64,000 bases of DNA, from NCBI GenBank assembly GCA_007121555.1, contig SKKH01000092.1, forward strand, positions 17,630-81,629, read 5' to 3'. Below the pieces are notes generated by a model, which was not told where the DNA came from, ran no database searches, and saw nothing but the letters and a program-made list of their open reading frames with translations. The first letter of the stretch is position 1; the number at the start of each line of letters is the position of its first letter. A program made the position numbers and the translations under genes. This document shows, piece after piece, positions 46,301-55,286 of the stretch. The DNA comes from Gemmatimonadota bacterium (GTDB lineage Bacteria > Gemmatimonadota > Gemmatimonadetes > Longimicrobiales > Gaopeijiaceae).

Positions 46301-48334
46301 TCAACTGGAACCACCTGAGCTGGAGCCGGAGTCGTGGGGACGAAGCCTGAAGATGTGGGCCGGACTGGTATGGGGGGCGAGACGCACGAAATTGGCCCCG
46401 GGACCCCAGTCGTATCGCTCTCCCCCCAGGAGGTCTTCCAGTTCGTAGCTCTCTCCATCGAGGCCGAGGGGCAGGTGGTGAAGGTCCACCCACCCGCTCT
46501 GCGTGTGCCGTGGATCGAGGCTCACGATCATCACGAGGGGATCGTCGCCTCCGGGGTCCGACTTGCTGTACACGACGATCTGGTCGTTGTCCACCGGGTG
46601 GAAGTGAAGGGTGTCGTTGCGCTGGAGCGCCGGCTGCTCCCGGCGGATCCGATTGACTCGCGCGATGAAGTGGCGAAGGCTGTCCTCCCTGTCGAGTGGC
46701 CAGGTTCGGAGCTGGTACTTCTCCGAATTCAGGTACTCCTCGCTTCCTGGCTCCCGGGGCGTGTGCTCCATGAGTTCGAAGGCGGGGCCATATATGCCAT
46801 AGTTCGCCGTCAGGGTGGCGGCCAGCACCAGGCGAAGCATGAAGGCCGGCCGACCGCCGGTCTGGAGAAATTCCGTGAGGATGTCCGGGGTGTTGGGCCA
46901 GAAGTTGGGTCGGAAGTGCTCCCGGACCCCGGGCCGATTCAACTCCTCCATGTAGCGGACCAACTCCTCCTTCTCGGTTCTCCAGGCGAAGTAGGTGTAG
47001 GACTGCGCGTACCCCACCTTCGCCAGGCGATACATGACCTTAGGCCGGGTGAAGGCCTCGGAGAGGAGGATGACCCCCGGGTCCCGGTCCCGAAGTTCGG
47101 ACACGAGCCATTCCCAGAAAGGGAAGGCCTTGGTATGGGGATTGTCGACGCGAAAGATCCGGACGCCCTGCTCCATCCAATGCAGGAATACGTCTCGAAG
47201 GGCGTCCCAGAGCCCCTCCCAGTCCTCGGTCTCGAAGTCGAGGGGATAGATGTCCTCGTACTTCTTCGGGGGGTTCTCGGCATGGCGGATCGAGCCGTCG
47301 GGGCGCTGTCGAAACCACTCCGGGTGTTCAGCCACCCAGGGGTGGTCGGGCGAGCACTGGAACGCCACGTCCAGCGCCACCTCCATGCCCAGCTCCTCGG
47401 CTCGCCGCCGAAAGGCGACGAAGTCGTCCAGCGTACCCAGCTCCGGATGGATGGCGGTGTGCCCACCCTCGGCTGAGCCGATCGCCCAGGGACTGCCTGG
47501 ATCCCCGGGTCCCGAGGTCACCCGGTTGTTGGGACCTTTTCGTTTCGTCTTCCCGATGGGATGGATCGGTGGGAGGTAAACCACGTCGAATCCCATTTCA
47601 CGGATATACGGGAGCATGGCCGAGGCGTCGGCGAAGGTGCCGTGGCGACCCGGCTCGGGAGAGGTGGACCGGGGAAAGAATTCGTACCATGCACTGAACC
47701 GCGCCCGTTTCCGATCCACTTCCACCGTAAGGGTCCGGCGCGGCCGGGTGGTCCGGGACCGGTCCGGATACGTCTCCATGAGGCGGGGGAGCTCGCCCTC
47801 AAGAAGCCCTGGGGCCACGGCGAGCTCCGACGGCGCGCCACGGCCCGAGGGGTCATCGGCCCACTCCCTCAGTTGGCGGGCCCAGAGCCGCAGGGCCTCG
47901 GCGTCGTCGTCGTTTTCCTTGGCTCGTTCGGCGGCGGCCTCCAGGAGGAGGGCACCTTCCCGGAGCTCGAGCTCGACCTCCACGCCGGCGTCGATCCACT
48001 TGGCCAGCTCGGTCCGCCAGGTGAGGAGCGCGTCTACCCATCCCTCCACCGTATACTGGTAGGCCCCTGGTTCTTCCAGCAGGAACGAGGCCTCCCAGAG
48101 GTCGTTGCCCTGGGGGACCATCGGGGTCTCCGACCAGCGTCGGGTCCCCTTTCTCCTGTAGAGGAGTTGGACCCGGATCCGATCATGACTGTCGCCGAAG
48201 ACGTCGGCTTCGACCCGAAAGGAGTCTCCCACCACCCCCTTGACCGGAAAGCGGCCCCGGTCCACGTGGGGGCGGATGGCATCGACCTGTACACGGCGGC
48301 GACCCTCTGAGGGCTTGGATGTAGCGGGAGACAC
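46301..48334 (-). CDS. glgE: Alpha-1,4-glucan:maltose-1-phosphate maltosyltransferase GlgE
   Basis: This protein of about 677 aa belongs to GH13_3. N-terminal motif: [20 protein letters not shown], the usual GlgE opening. Catalytic sites: [18 protein letters not shown] (nucleophile Asp) and [14 protein letters not shown] (acid Glu). [18 protein letters not shown] and [13 protein letters not shown] are also GlgE signatures. GlgE adds maltosyl units from maltose-1-phosphate to alpha-glucan. No ATG suits the family start; GTG 48334 has GCGAGGT upstream and gives a normal length, so I propose it. The track frame to 48574 would intrude into the glgP promoter region. It is the first gene of the minus-strand glucan run. 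Confidence 0.93.
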   Translation of the reverse strand: MSPATSKPSEGRRRVQVDAIRPHVDRGRFPVKGVVGDSFRVEADVFGDSHDRIRVQLLYRRKGTRRWSETPMVPQGNDLWEASFLLEEPGAYQYTVEGWVDALLTWRTELAKWIDAGVEVELELREGALLLEAAAERAKENDDDAEALRLWARQLREWADDPSGRGAPSELAVAPGLLEGELPRLMETYPDRSRTTRPRRTLTVEVDRKRARFSAWYEFFPRSTSPEPGRHGTFADASAMLPYIREMGFDVVYLPPIHPIGKTKRKGPNNRVTSGPGDPGSPWAIGSAEGGHTAIHPELGTLDDFVAFRRRAEELGMEVALDVAFQCSPDHPWVAEHPEWFRQRPDGSIRHAENPPKKYEDIYPLDFETEDWEGLWDALRDVFLHWMEQGVRIFRVDNPHTKAFPFWEWLVSELRDRDPGVILLSEAFTRPKVMYRLAKVGYAQSYTYFAWRTEKEELVRYMEELNRPGVREHFRPNFWPNTPDILTEFLQTGGRPAFMLRLVLAATLTANYGIYGPAFELMEHTPREPGSEEYLNSEKYQLRTWPLDREDSLRHFIARVNRIRREQPALQRNDTLHFHPVDNDQIVVYSKSDPGGDDPLVMIVSLDPRHTQSGWVDLHHLPLGLDGESYELEDLLGGERYDWGPGANFVRLAPHTSPAHIFRLRPHDSGSSSGGSS

Positions 48335-48668
48335 TCGATCTGACCTCGCTTGAGCTGTGGTTCCGAAGACGGACCCGAAGAGGACCCCGCCGCCCGGAAG
48401 ATCCCTTCCAGGCCAATGCCGGGGCTGGCCTTCCGGACCTGAATGAGGGAGTATGTTCCGTTCGAACCTGGCGATCCCGTCGCTGGGTTCGCAACGGTCT
48501 CCCCGCCAGGCCCCGTCCGAAGGCTGCGGAGAACTGGCGTAATTCCAGTTCCATCGTCCGGGCGCTCCGAGCATGCGGCTCAGGGGAGCACGGATCGCAG
48601 CCGGTCGAGGAGGGGTAGGCCCTCTCCCGAATCCGAATTAATCCAACCCCTTCGTCGGAGTTCCGTTC
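48335..48668. other. Divergent promoter region between glgE and glgP
   Basis: This 334-bp stretch holds no gene I can support. It must contain the promoters for both the glgE minus-strand operon and glgP. An AT-richer patch (CGAATCCGAATTAATCC) at about 48630-48650 lies close to the glgP start. I see no clear inverted-repeat operator. Confidence 0.45.
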
Positions 48669-50378
48669 ATGCAGGCAGACTCGGCCAAGCAGCTTCGCCC
48701 CATCGCGGCCTTCACCATGGAGATCGGTCTGGAGTCGAGGCTTCCCACTTACAGCGGTGGCCTTGGAGTGCTGGCCGGAGACACGGCGAAGGGCGCAGCC
48801 GACCTGGGTCTTCCCTTTTCGGTGGTCACCCTGGTCCATCGCAAGGGGTACTTCCAGCAGTCCATCGGAGACGAGGGGCTCCAGGAGGAAAGCTCTGATC
48901 CATGGGATCCCTCGGCCGAGCTCGAGGAAGTGGATGCGCGGGCGCACATCGACCTCGAAGGCCGCCGGGTCGACATCAGGGCCTGGCGCTACGAGGTCGC
49001 GGGAGTCCAGGGTCATTCGGTCCCCGTGTACTTCCTCGACACCGACCTGGAAACGAACCACGAGGAGGATCGGCGGATCACCGATCACCTCTACGGGGGT
49101 GACTCCCACATGCGGCTCCGCCAGGAGGCCGTGCTCGGCATCGGAGGAGTCAGGCTCCTCAGGGCCCTCGGACGCAAGGACATCGCGACCTTTCACATGA
49201 ACGAAGGGCACTCCGCACTCCTGGCGCTGGAGCTGTTGCGCGAAGCGGGTGCGTCCAGGAGCGCTTCCTCCGGAGAGGTCCAGGCCCTCATGGAAGGGGT
49301 CCGCCAGCAGTGCGTCTTCACGACCCATACGCCGGTGCCCGCCGGGCATGACCGATTTCCCATCGACCTGATTCGAAAGGTCCTTGGGAGTCAGGCCGCC
49401 AACCTTCTGAAGGGGGCGGGGAGTGTGGATGAGAGTGGTGAGGTGAACATGACCCGGGTGGCGCTGGCCTTCGCCCGCTACACCAACGGGGTCGCCCTCC
49501 GACATGGACAGGTGTCGCGAGAGATGTTTCCGGGTCACACGATCGACTCCATCACCAACGGGGTCCATGCTCGAACCTGGACCGGACCGGCCTTCCAGCG
49601 ACTCTTCGACAAGTGGATTCCGGGATGGCGACTGAGCCCCTACCTGATGCGCCACGCGGTGGCCATCCCCCTGGAAGAGATCCGGGCCGCCCACGCCGAG
49701 GCTCGAAAGACCCTCCTGGACGAGGTCCATCGCCGGAGCGGACGCCGGTTGAACCCCGATGCCCTCACCGTGGTCTTCGCCCGGAGGGCAGCACCCTACA
49801 AGCGGGCCGATCTCCTCGTGGCCGACCCGGACCGGCTCCGTGCCGTGGCTCAGAAGGGAGGAGCGATCCAGTTCATCTACGCCGGGAAGGCCCACCCCAG
49901 AGATTCTCTGGGCAAGGAGCTGATCCGCCGGGTGGTCCAGGCCGGAAAGGAGCTGGGTGACAGCGTCCCCATCGTGTACCTGGAGGACTATGACATGGAG
50001 CTCGGCGGCCTGCTCACCGCTGGCGCCGACCTCTGGCTCAATCAACCCAGGAAGCCCCTGGAGGCGTCGGGCACCAGCGGAATGAAGGCTGCGATGAACG
50101 GGGTGCCGTGCCTCTCGATCCAGGACGGATGGTGGATCGAAGGGCACGTGGAGGGAGTCACGGGATGGTCCATCGACGGTGCCTGGCAGGATCCGGTGGA
50201 CGACGCCGCAGAGCTCACGTCCATCCTGACCAAGCTCGAACGGGTCATCCTCCCGCTCTTTCATCGGAATCCGGACGGATGGGCCCAGGTCATGCGTGCG
50301 TCCATCGCCCTGAACGGAGCCCACTTCCACATGGAACGGATGCTCCAGGAGTACGTGGATCGGGCGTTCAGGGTGTAG
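48669..50378 (+). CDS. glgP: Alpha-glucan phosphorylase, short form
   Basis: This 569-aa GT35 enzyme is shorter than E. coli GlgP (about 800 aa) and matches the short alpha-glucan phosphorylase type. Motifs: IAAFTMEIGLESRLPTYSGG (start), GVLAGDTAKGAADLGL, FHMNEGHSALLALE, THTPVPAGHDRF, VVFARRAAPYKRADLL, and the PLP-binding EASGTSGMKAAMNG with Lys near residue 475. It releases glucose-1-phosphate from glycogen or maltodextrin. It diverges from glgE, so glucan synthesis and breakdown could be controlled from the shared 334-bp region. No strong terminator is seen before the convergent gene. Confidence 0.93.
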   Translation: MQADSAKQLRPIAAFTMEIGLESRLPTYSGGLGVLAGDTAKGAADLGLPFSVVTLVHRKGYFQQSIGDEGLQEESSDPWDPSAELEEVDARAHIDLEGRRVDIRAWRYEVAGVQGHSVPVYFLDTDLETNHEEDRRITDHLYGGDSHMRLRQEAVLGIGGVRLLRALGRKDIATFHMNEGHSALLALELLREAGASRSASSGEVQALMEGVRQQCVFTTHTPVPAGHDRFPIDLIRKVLGSQAANLLKGAGSVDESGEVNMTRVALAFARYTNGVALRHGQVSREMFPGHTIDSITNGVHARTWTGPAFQRLFDKWIPGWRLSPYLMRHAVAIPLEEIRAAHAEARKTLLDEVHRRSGRRLNPDALTVVFARRAAPYKRADLLVADPDRLRAVAQKGGAIQFIYAGKAHPRDSLGKELIRRVVQAGKELGDSVPIVYLEDYDMELGGLLTAGADLWLNQPRKPLEASGTSGMKAAMNGVPCLSIQDGWWIEGHVEGVTGWSIDGAWQDPVDDAAELTSILTKLERVILPLFHRNPDGWAQVMRASIALNGAHFHMERMLQEYVDRAFRV

Positions 50379-50403
50379 TCAGAGGCGCTTCGGCGGGGGC
50401 CGG

Positions 50404-51471
50404 TCAGAACCTGGGAAGCTCGTATCCGGCTTCTCGCAGGTCGCTCCGATGCCGATCGGCGAATCGGCGGATTGCCTGCATGGGCACCGAAAGGGTGATC
50501 CCGTACTGGATGCGGCGGACCTCCTCCAGGAAGATGGGTCCTTCGTAGGGCATCCAGCGTTCCCTTCCCTCGTGGGCGCCCTCTTCAGCAACCAGTACAT
50601 CCTCGGTTCGTGCCGCGGCCGCCCGGGCCATCCCCACCCACTCCATCCCGGATCCGTCGCCACGGACGGCCAGGATGAGCCCTCCACTCATGCCCTCGTT
50701 CCAGAGTCCGTCGATGACGAAGGCGCCGGCCTGCTCCCCCTGGGGATCGCTGACGATGCCCCGGGTGACCATGGGGTAGCCCGAAGGATAGCCGAGCACG
50801 TAGACGAAGGACCCCCAGGAGAGCCGATCCGGACGCCCGGCGGCCTGGGCGAGCACCTGGGGGCCTCCCTCGTCGGGGAGTTCGCCGTACTCCACACCGA
50901 TGAACGCCAGGTCGTTCACCTCGTCCCGGGCCAGGACACGAAAGGGGTCGAGCTCGGGAAGCCCTACGACCCAGTTCGTACGCTGGGTCAGGACCGAAAC
51001 GCTCCGGAGGGTTTGGGTTCCCGCGACCGCGATCCCCTCCTCCTCTGGCCCATACCGTTCGACGATGGTATCGGGGAAGTGGACGGCATGGTCCGCGGTG
51101 AGCAGGACGAGGCGGCCTTCCTCCTTCGCCACGAGGACCGCAGTGGCGGCCCGGGATCGATCCGAGATCACGGTGTCGGAGGCCGTGGCGAGGACCTCGT
51201 GGGTGATGCGAACGGTCTCGGACGGTGCGGTGGCTTCGTCGAAGAGGTACGTCTGGTAGAGAGTGTTCACCCGGATGCGCTTCACCGATTCCAGGGCTTG
51301 CTCCAGCTCCTCGGACGTGTCATGGATCGGAAATCCGGTCTGGTAGTGTGCCTGAGGACCCCGGTCCGCCTCTACGTAGCGAGTGCAGCCGGTCGCCGCC
51401 AGGCCGACCAGCAGCCCGACGAGAAGGAGTGCCGGGAGGGCGGTCCGATTTGCGGGCTCGGTCAGGATCAT
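50404..51471 (-). CDS. Trypsin-like serine protease, lipoprotein
   Basis: This 355-aa protein has a signal with lipobox LAATGC (Cys29). The body has the chymotrypsin-fold catalytic triad: His128 in LLTADHAVHF, Asp187 in NDLAFIGVEY and Ser262 in NEGMSGGLIL. It lacks a PDZ domain and so is not a DegP type. No activity or substrate beyond peptidase can be inferred; it probably works in the periplasm or at the cell surface. It diverges from the P-type ATPase. Confidence 0.8.
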   Translation of the reverse strand: MILTEPANRTALPALLLVGLLVGLAATGCTRYVEADRGPQAHYQTGFPIHDTSEELEQALESVKRIRVNTLYQTYLFDEATAPSETVRITHEVLATASDTVISDRSRAATAVLVAKEEGRLVLLTADHAVHFPDTIVERYGPEEEGIAVAGTQTLRSVSVLTQRTNWVVGLPELDPFRVLARDEVNDLAFIGVEYGELPDEGGPQVLAQAAGRPDRLSWGSFVYVLGYPSGYPMVTRGIVSDPQGEQAGAFVIDGLWNEGMSGGLILAVRGDGSGMEWVGMARAAAARTEDVLVAEEGAHEGRERWMPYEGPIFLEEVRRIQYGITLSVPMQAIRRFADRHRSDLREAGYELPRF

Positions 51472-51670
51472 GCTCTACGGGGAGGGGGGGCCGGGGCCCG
51501 AGGCGATGCGGGTCGACTGGGAGAATTCTAGGCGACGGATCGGAGGCTCACAAGTTGAGAGTACGGCACACCGAAGGGATTGCGCGGTATCCCTGGAACT
51601 GGGATCGGAGGCGAAGGGCGCCTTTCGTCGCTGCTGATCCTACCCACTCACCTCCTCTCCCTGCCCCTGG

Positions 51671-54451
51671 ATGAGTTCCACTACCTCTCCTGCGCGTTCC
51701 CCGGCGACGGATGAGAAGGACACCGAGGCGCTCTGGCATTTCCTGTCCACAGACGCCGTGGTGGACCGCCTGCAGACCGACCCCGAGGAGGGGCTCGAGT
51801 CGGAGGAGGCCGCCCGACGCCTGGAGGAGTACGGCCCGAACCGCCTGCCGGAGGAAGAGGGGACCGGGCCCTTCATTCGTTTCCTGAAGCAGTTCCACAA
51901 CGTCCTGATCTACATCCTCCTGGTCGCCGTCGTATTCACGGCGTTTCTGGGCGAGTGGATCGATTCCGGAGTCATCGCGGCCGTCGTCCTGGTCAACGCC
52001 ATCGTGGGGTTCGTCCAGGAGGGGAAGGCCGAGGAGGCGCTGGAAGGAATCCGGAGCCTTCTCTCCCCCGAGGCCACGGTGGTCCGCGGAGGCTCCCGAG
52101 CCAGGATCGACGCGGAGGAGCTGGTTCCCGGTGACATCGTCCGCCTCGACAGCGGAGACCGGGTGCCCGCCGATCTGCGGATTCTCCGCTCTCGGGATGC
52201 CCGGGTCGAGGAGGCTATCCTCACCGGAGAGTCCGAGCCCGTATCCAAGACGAGTGAACCGACGGACGAGAAGGCGGTGGTGGCCGATCGCACCTCGATG
52301 GTCTTCTCCGGGACGATCGTGGCCGCGGGCAGGATCACCGGGGTCGTGGTTCGGACGGGCCAGGAGACCGAGATCGGCCGGATCGGAGAGATGGTGTCCG
52401 GAGTCGAGGGGGTTTCCACGCCCCTCCTGCGTCAGATCGACCGATTCGGACGGCATCTCTCCATCGCCATCGTGGCGGGAAGTGTTGCGATCTTCTTCTT
52501 TGCCTGGTTGGTCCGAGGATACTCAGCAACCGAGTCCTTCCTCGCGGTGGTGGCACTGGCCGTGGCAGCGATTCCGGAGGGGCTTCCGGCCATCCTGACC
52601 ATCACCCTGGCGCTGGGCGTCCAACGGATGGCCGTGCACAAGGCCATCATCAGGCGGCTTCCCGCAGTGGAGACCCTGGGGTCGGTCACCGTGATCTGCA
52701 CCGACAAGACCGGCACCCTGACGCGAAACGAGATGGCGGCGGAACGGGTCTTCCTGGATCACGGGGAATGGGAGATCAGTGGCTCCGGGTTCCTTCCCGA
52801 GGGAGAGTTCCGCTGGGACGGCGAGGTCCGGGAGCCCCACGACGACCCCATCCTGATCGAGCTGATCCGAACCGGCCTGCTCTGCAACGAAGCCGAGATC
52901 AACGACGCGGGCGAGGAGGATGGAGGACGTCAACTCCAGGGGGATCCCACCGATGGAGCGCTCCTGGTCCTTGCGGAGAAGGCTGGGGTGAGCCGGACGG
53001 AGGAAGACGAGGTGCGCCCCCAGGTCGACCTTCTCCCCTTTGAATCGGAGCGCCGGTGGATGGCGACGTTGCACCGGGAGGAGGGGGCGGGGGCGCGGAT
53101 CTACGTGAAGGGCGCACCGGAGCGGGTCATGGCCATGTGCGATGACGTCCGTACCTCCGAGGGTTCTGGACCGCTGGACATGGAGGAGTGGGAGGCCCGG
53201 ATGGAGGGGCTGGCCGAGAAGGGGTATCGCCTGCTCGCCCTTGCGGTGAAGGACGTCACCGGGGACGCTGAAGCGCTGGAGGTCGAGCAGGTGGAATCGG
53301 GGTGCACCCTGGTGGGGGTGGCGGGTCTGATGGATCCGCCTCGTGCTGAAGCCATCGAGGCGGTGGATCGCTGCCGAGGGGCGGGAATTCGAGTCATCAT
53401 GATCACCGGCGATCACGCCACCACGGCCCGCAGTGTCGGGGCTCGAATGGGGATCGGCGACGGAAGTCGGGCCCTCACGGGCGCCCAATTGGAGGAGATG
53501 GGCGACGACGAGCTCGGGGAGCTCTTGCGCACCCACGACGTGATCGCACGGGCCAGTCCCGAGAATAAGCTCCGGATCGTCCAGCTCCTGCAGGCCGATG
53601 GTCAGGTCTGTTCGATGACCGGCGATGGGGTGAACGACGCGCCGGCCCTGAAGCAGGCGGACATCGGTGTCGCCATGGGAATCAAGGGGAGCGAGGCGGC
53701 CAAGAGCGCCTCCGAGATGGTCCTGGCCGACGACAACTTCGCGTCGATCGGGCGGGCGGTGGAAGAGGGCCGGACGGTCTACGACAACCTGAAGAAGACC
53801 ATCCTCTTCATCCTGCCCACAAACGGGGCGGAGGCTCTCATCGTCCTGGCCGCCGTGGCCCTGGCCTTCGCCGAGTTCCCGATTACCCCGGCCCAGATTC
53901 TCTGGGTGAACATGATCACGGCGGTGACGCTCGCGCTGGCCCTGGCCTTCGAGCCCGCCGAGGCCGGGATCATGGACCGCCCGCCGAGGCGACCGGACGA
54001 TCCTCTCCTGTCCATGAGTCTCCTGCGCCGGATCGCCTACGTATCGGTGCTCGTGGCCTCGGGGTGCCTCCTGCTGTTTCGCTGGCAGTTGGCCCAGGGA
54101 GTCGAAATCGAATACGCCCAGACCGTGGTGGTGAACTCGTTGGTCGCGGCCCAGCTCTGGTACCTGTTCAACTGTCGTTTCCAGTGGGCTCCGTCTATCG
54201 GATGGAGGGCCCTGGTCGGGAATCGGGCGGTCCTCATCGCTTCCGGGCTGCTCATCCTCTTCCAGGCCGCCTTCACCTATCTCCCCCTCTTACACACCTT
54301 GTTCGGGACGAGGCCGCTCTCGCCGATGAGCTGGGGACCGGTCCTCCTCGTGGGCCTCGTTTTGTACGGGGTGGTGGAGTCGGAAAAGCTGCTCGGTCGG
54401 CACAGGCTCCAGCGCGAGCGGGAGGCCGCGAGCAAAGGCCCGAATGGCTGA
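51671..54451 (+). CDS. P2-type cation-transporting ATPase (Ca2+-like)
   Basis: This 926-aa protein has an N-terminal cation-ATPase domain (WHFLSTDAVVDRLQTDPEEG), an actuator domain with ILTGESEPVSK, the phosphorylation site Asp345 in CTDKTGTLTRN, the nucleotide-binding YVKGAPERVM, the hinge MTGDGVNDAPALK, and about ten membrane helices (PEGLP in helix 4). The sequence pattern is that of P2A/PMR1-like ATPases, which export Ca2+ or Mn2+; Na+/K+ pumps of the same class cannot be excluded. The NGAEALIVL/NMITA helices supply cation ligands. Start ATG 51671 has no strong Shine-Dalgarno sequence. It diverges from the serine protease. Confidence 0.9.
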   Translation: MSSTTSPARSPATDEKDTEALWHFLSTDAVVDRLQTDPEEGLESEEAARRLEEYGPNRLPEEEGTGPFIRFLKQFHNVLIYILLVAVVFTAFLGEWIDSGVIAAVVLVNAIVGFVQEGKAEEALEGIRSLLSPEATVVRGGSRARIDAEELVPGDIVRLDSGDRVPADLRILRSRDARVEEAILTGESEPVSKTSEPTDEKAVVADRTSMVFSGTIVAAGRITGVVVRTGQETEIGRIGEMVSGVEGVSTPLLRQIDRFGRHLSIAIVAGSVAIFFFAWLVRGYSATESFLAVVALAVAAIPEGLPAILTITLALGVQRMAVHKAIIRRLPAVETLGSVTVICTDKTGTLTRNEMAAERVFLDHGEWEISGSGFLPEGEFRWDGEVREPHDDPILIELIRTGLLCNEAEINDAGEEDGGRQLQGDPTDGALLVLAEKAGVSRTEEDEVRPQVDLLPFESERRWMATLHREEGAGARIYVKGAPERVMAMCDDVRTSEGSGPLDMEEWEARMEGLAEKGYRLLALAVKDVTGDAEALEVEQVESGCTLVGVAGLMDPPRAEAIEAVDRCRGAGIRVIMITGDHATTARSVGARMGIGDGSRALTGAQLEEMGDDELGELLRTHDVIARASPENKLRIVQLLQADGQVCSMTGDGVNDAPALKQADIGVAMGIKGSEAAKSASEMVLADDNFASIGRAVEEGRTVYDNLKKTILFILPTNGAEALIVLAAVALAFAEFPITPAQILWVNMITAVTLALALAFEPAEAGIMDRPPRRPDDPLLSMSLLRRIAYVSVLVASGCLLLFRWQLAQGVEIEYAQTVVVNSLVAAQLWYLFNCRFQWAPSIGWRALVGNRAVLIASGLLILFQAAFTYLPLLHTLFGTRPLSPMSWGPVLLVGLVLYGVVESEKLLGRHRLQREREAASKGPNG

Positions 54452-54486
54452 CGCGACCGCGTGTCCGTCTCCCCCAGGCTGTGCGT

Positions 54487-54541
54487 AGGAGGAGGACGTG
54501 ACGTGCCTGGACTCATGAACCAACCTGAAGCGAGGTTCTGA
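54487..54541 (+). other. Possible leader with two tiny overlapping reading frames
   Basis: A perfect AGGAGGAGG at 54487-54495 is followed by a six-codon GTG frame (54498-54518) whose stop overlaps ATG 54515 of an eight-codon frame ending at 54541, just before the next gene at 54543. This could couple translation, or the Shine-Dalgarno sequence may be chance. Too short to call coding. Confidence 0.25.
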
Positions 54542-54542
54542 A

Positions 54543-55214
54543 ATGCGAAGATCCTGGGCACTCCTCCTGGGAGGAGTCACAACGGTGGTGCTCATGCTGA
54601 GCCTGCGGGGCGATGCCGCGGCTCAGGAGCTTCCCTCTCCCGGGCCGGTCCCGGGTGAAGGGGATGAGGCGCCCTCCATCCCAGCCCTCCATGAGTCCCG
54701 GATCCAGGCAGAGCGGGCCCACCTCCGAAGAGTGGGCATCTGGGGAGGGGCGAATCTGCTGGCCGGCACCTCCCTCGCCCTGACCAGAGGCGACGACGAG
54801 GAGTGGGTCGGAGCCTTTGGTATGCAGAGCGCTGGATGGGGTGCGGTGAACGGCGCCATCGCACTGTTCGGGATCCTCAGATCTCCCGCCCCTGCCCCCT
54901 CGTCGGCCGCCGAGGCTCAGACCGCAGAGGATCGCCTGGCCCACATCCTTCTGGTCAACCTGGGCCTCAACGTCGGCTACATGGGGGTGGGGGCCACCAT
55001 GATGCTGCTGGCCGGGGACGAACCCTCTCGCGGTGAGCGGATCCGGGGCCACGGAGGTGCGGTCGTGCTCCAGGGTCTGGGCCTCTTCGTCCTGGATCTG
55101 GTGGCCTATCTGGAGAGTCGGGATCGGCTCGGGGAATATCGGGAGCTGCTGGATCGAGTCGAACTCCGTCCGGACAGCGGTGGAGGCACCGGTGTTTCGA
55201 TTCGAATTCGCTGA
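54543..55214 (+). CDS. Secreted or membrane protein of unknown function
   Basis: This 223-aa protein has an N-terminal signal or helix (LLLGGVTTVVLMLSLRGDAAAQ) followed by about three further hydrophobic segments: LRRVGIWGGANLLAGTSLAL, GWGAVNGAIALFGI and LVNLGLNVGYMGVGATMMLL with VVLQGLGLFVLDLVAYLES. I do not recognise the family with certainty. It is the first gene in a same-strand run with a PorX-like regulator 72 bp downstream, which suggests an envelope role. The start follows GCGAGG. Confidence 0.65.
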   Translation: MRRSWALLLGGVTTVVLMLSLRGDAAAQELPSPGPVPGEGDEAPSIPALHESRIQAERAHLRRVGIWGGANLLAGTSLALTRGDDEEWVGAFGMQSAGWGAVNGAIALFGILRSPAPAPSSAAEAQTAEDRLAHILLVNLGLNVGYMGVGATMMLLAGDEPSRGERIRGHGGAVVLQGLGLFVLDLVAYLESRDRLGEYRELLDRVELRPDSGGGTGVSIRIR

Positions 55215-55286
55215 GGCCGCGAGGTCGGAAGGGGTGCAGTTGGCCGGCGCCTTGGCCTCGCTTCTCCCACGCCCTAGCTTGGCTCT

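Noticed and set aside
48335..48574. Extension of GlgE to ATG 48574
   Set aside because: The extra 80 residues do not match GlgE N-termini and run into the glgP promoter region; GTG 48334 gives the family length.
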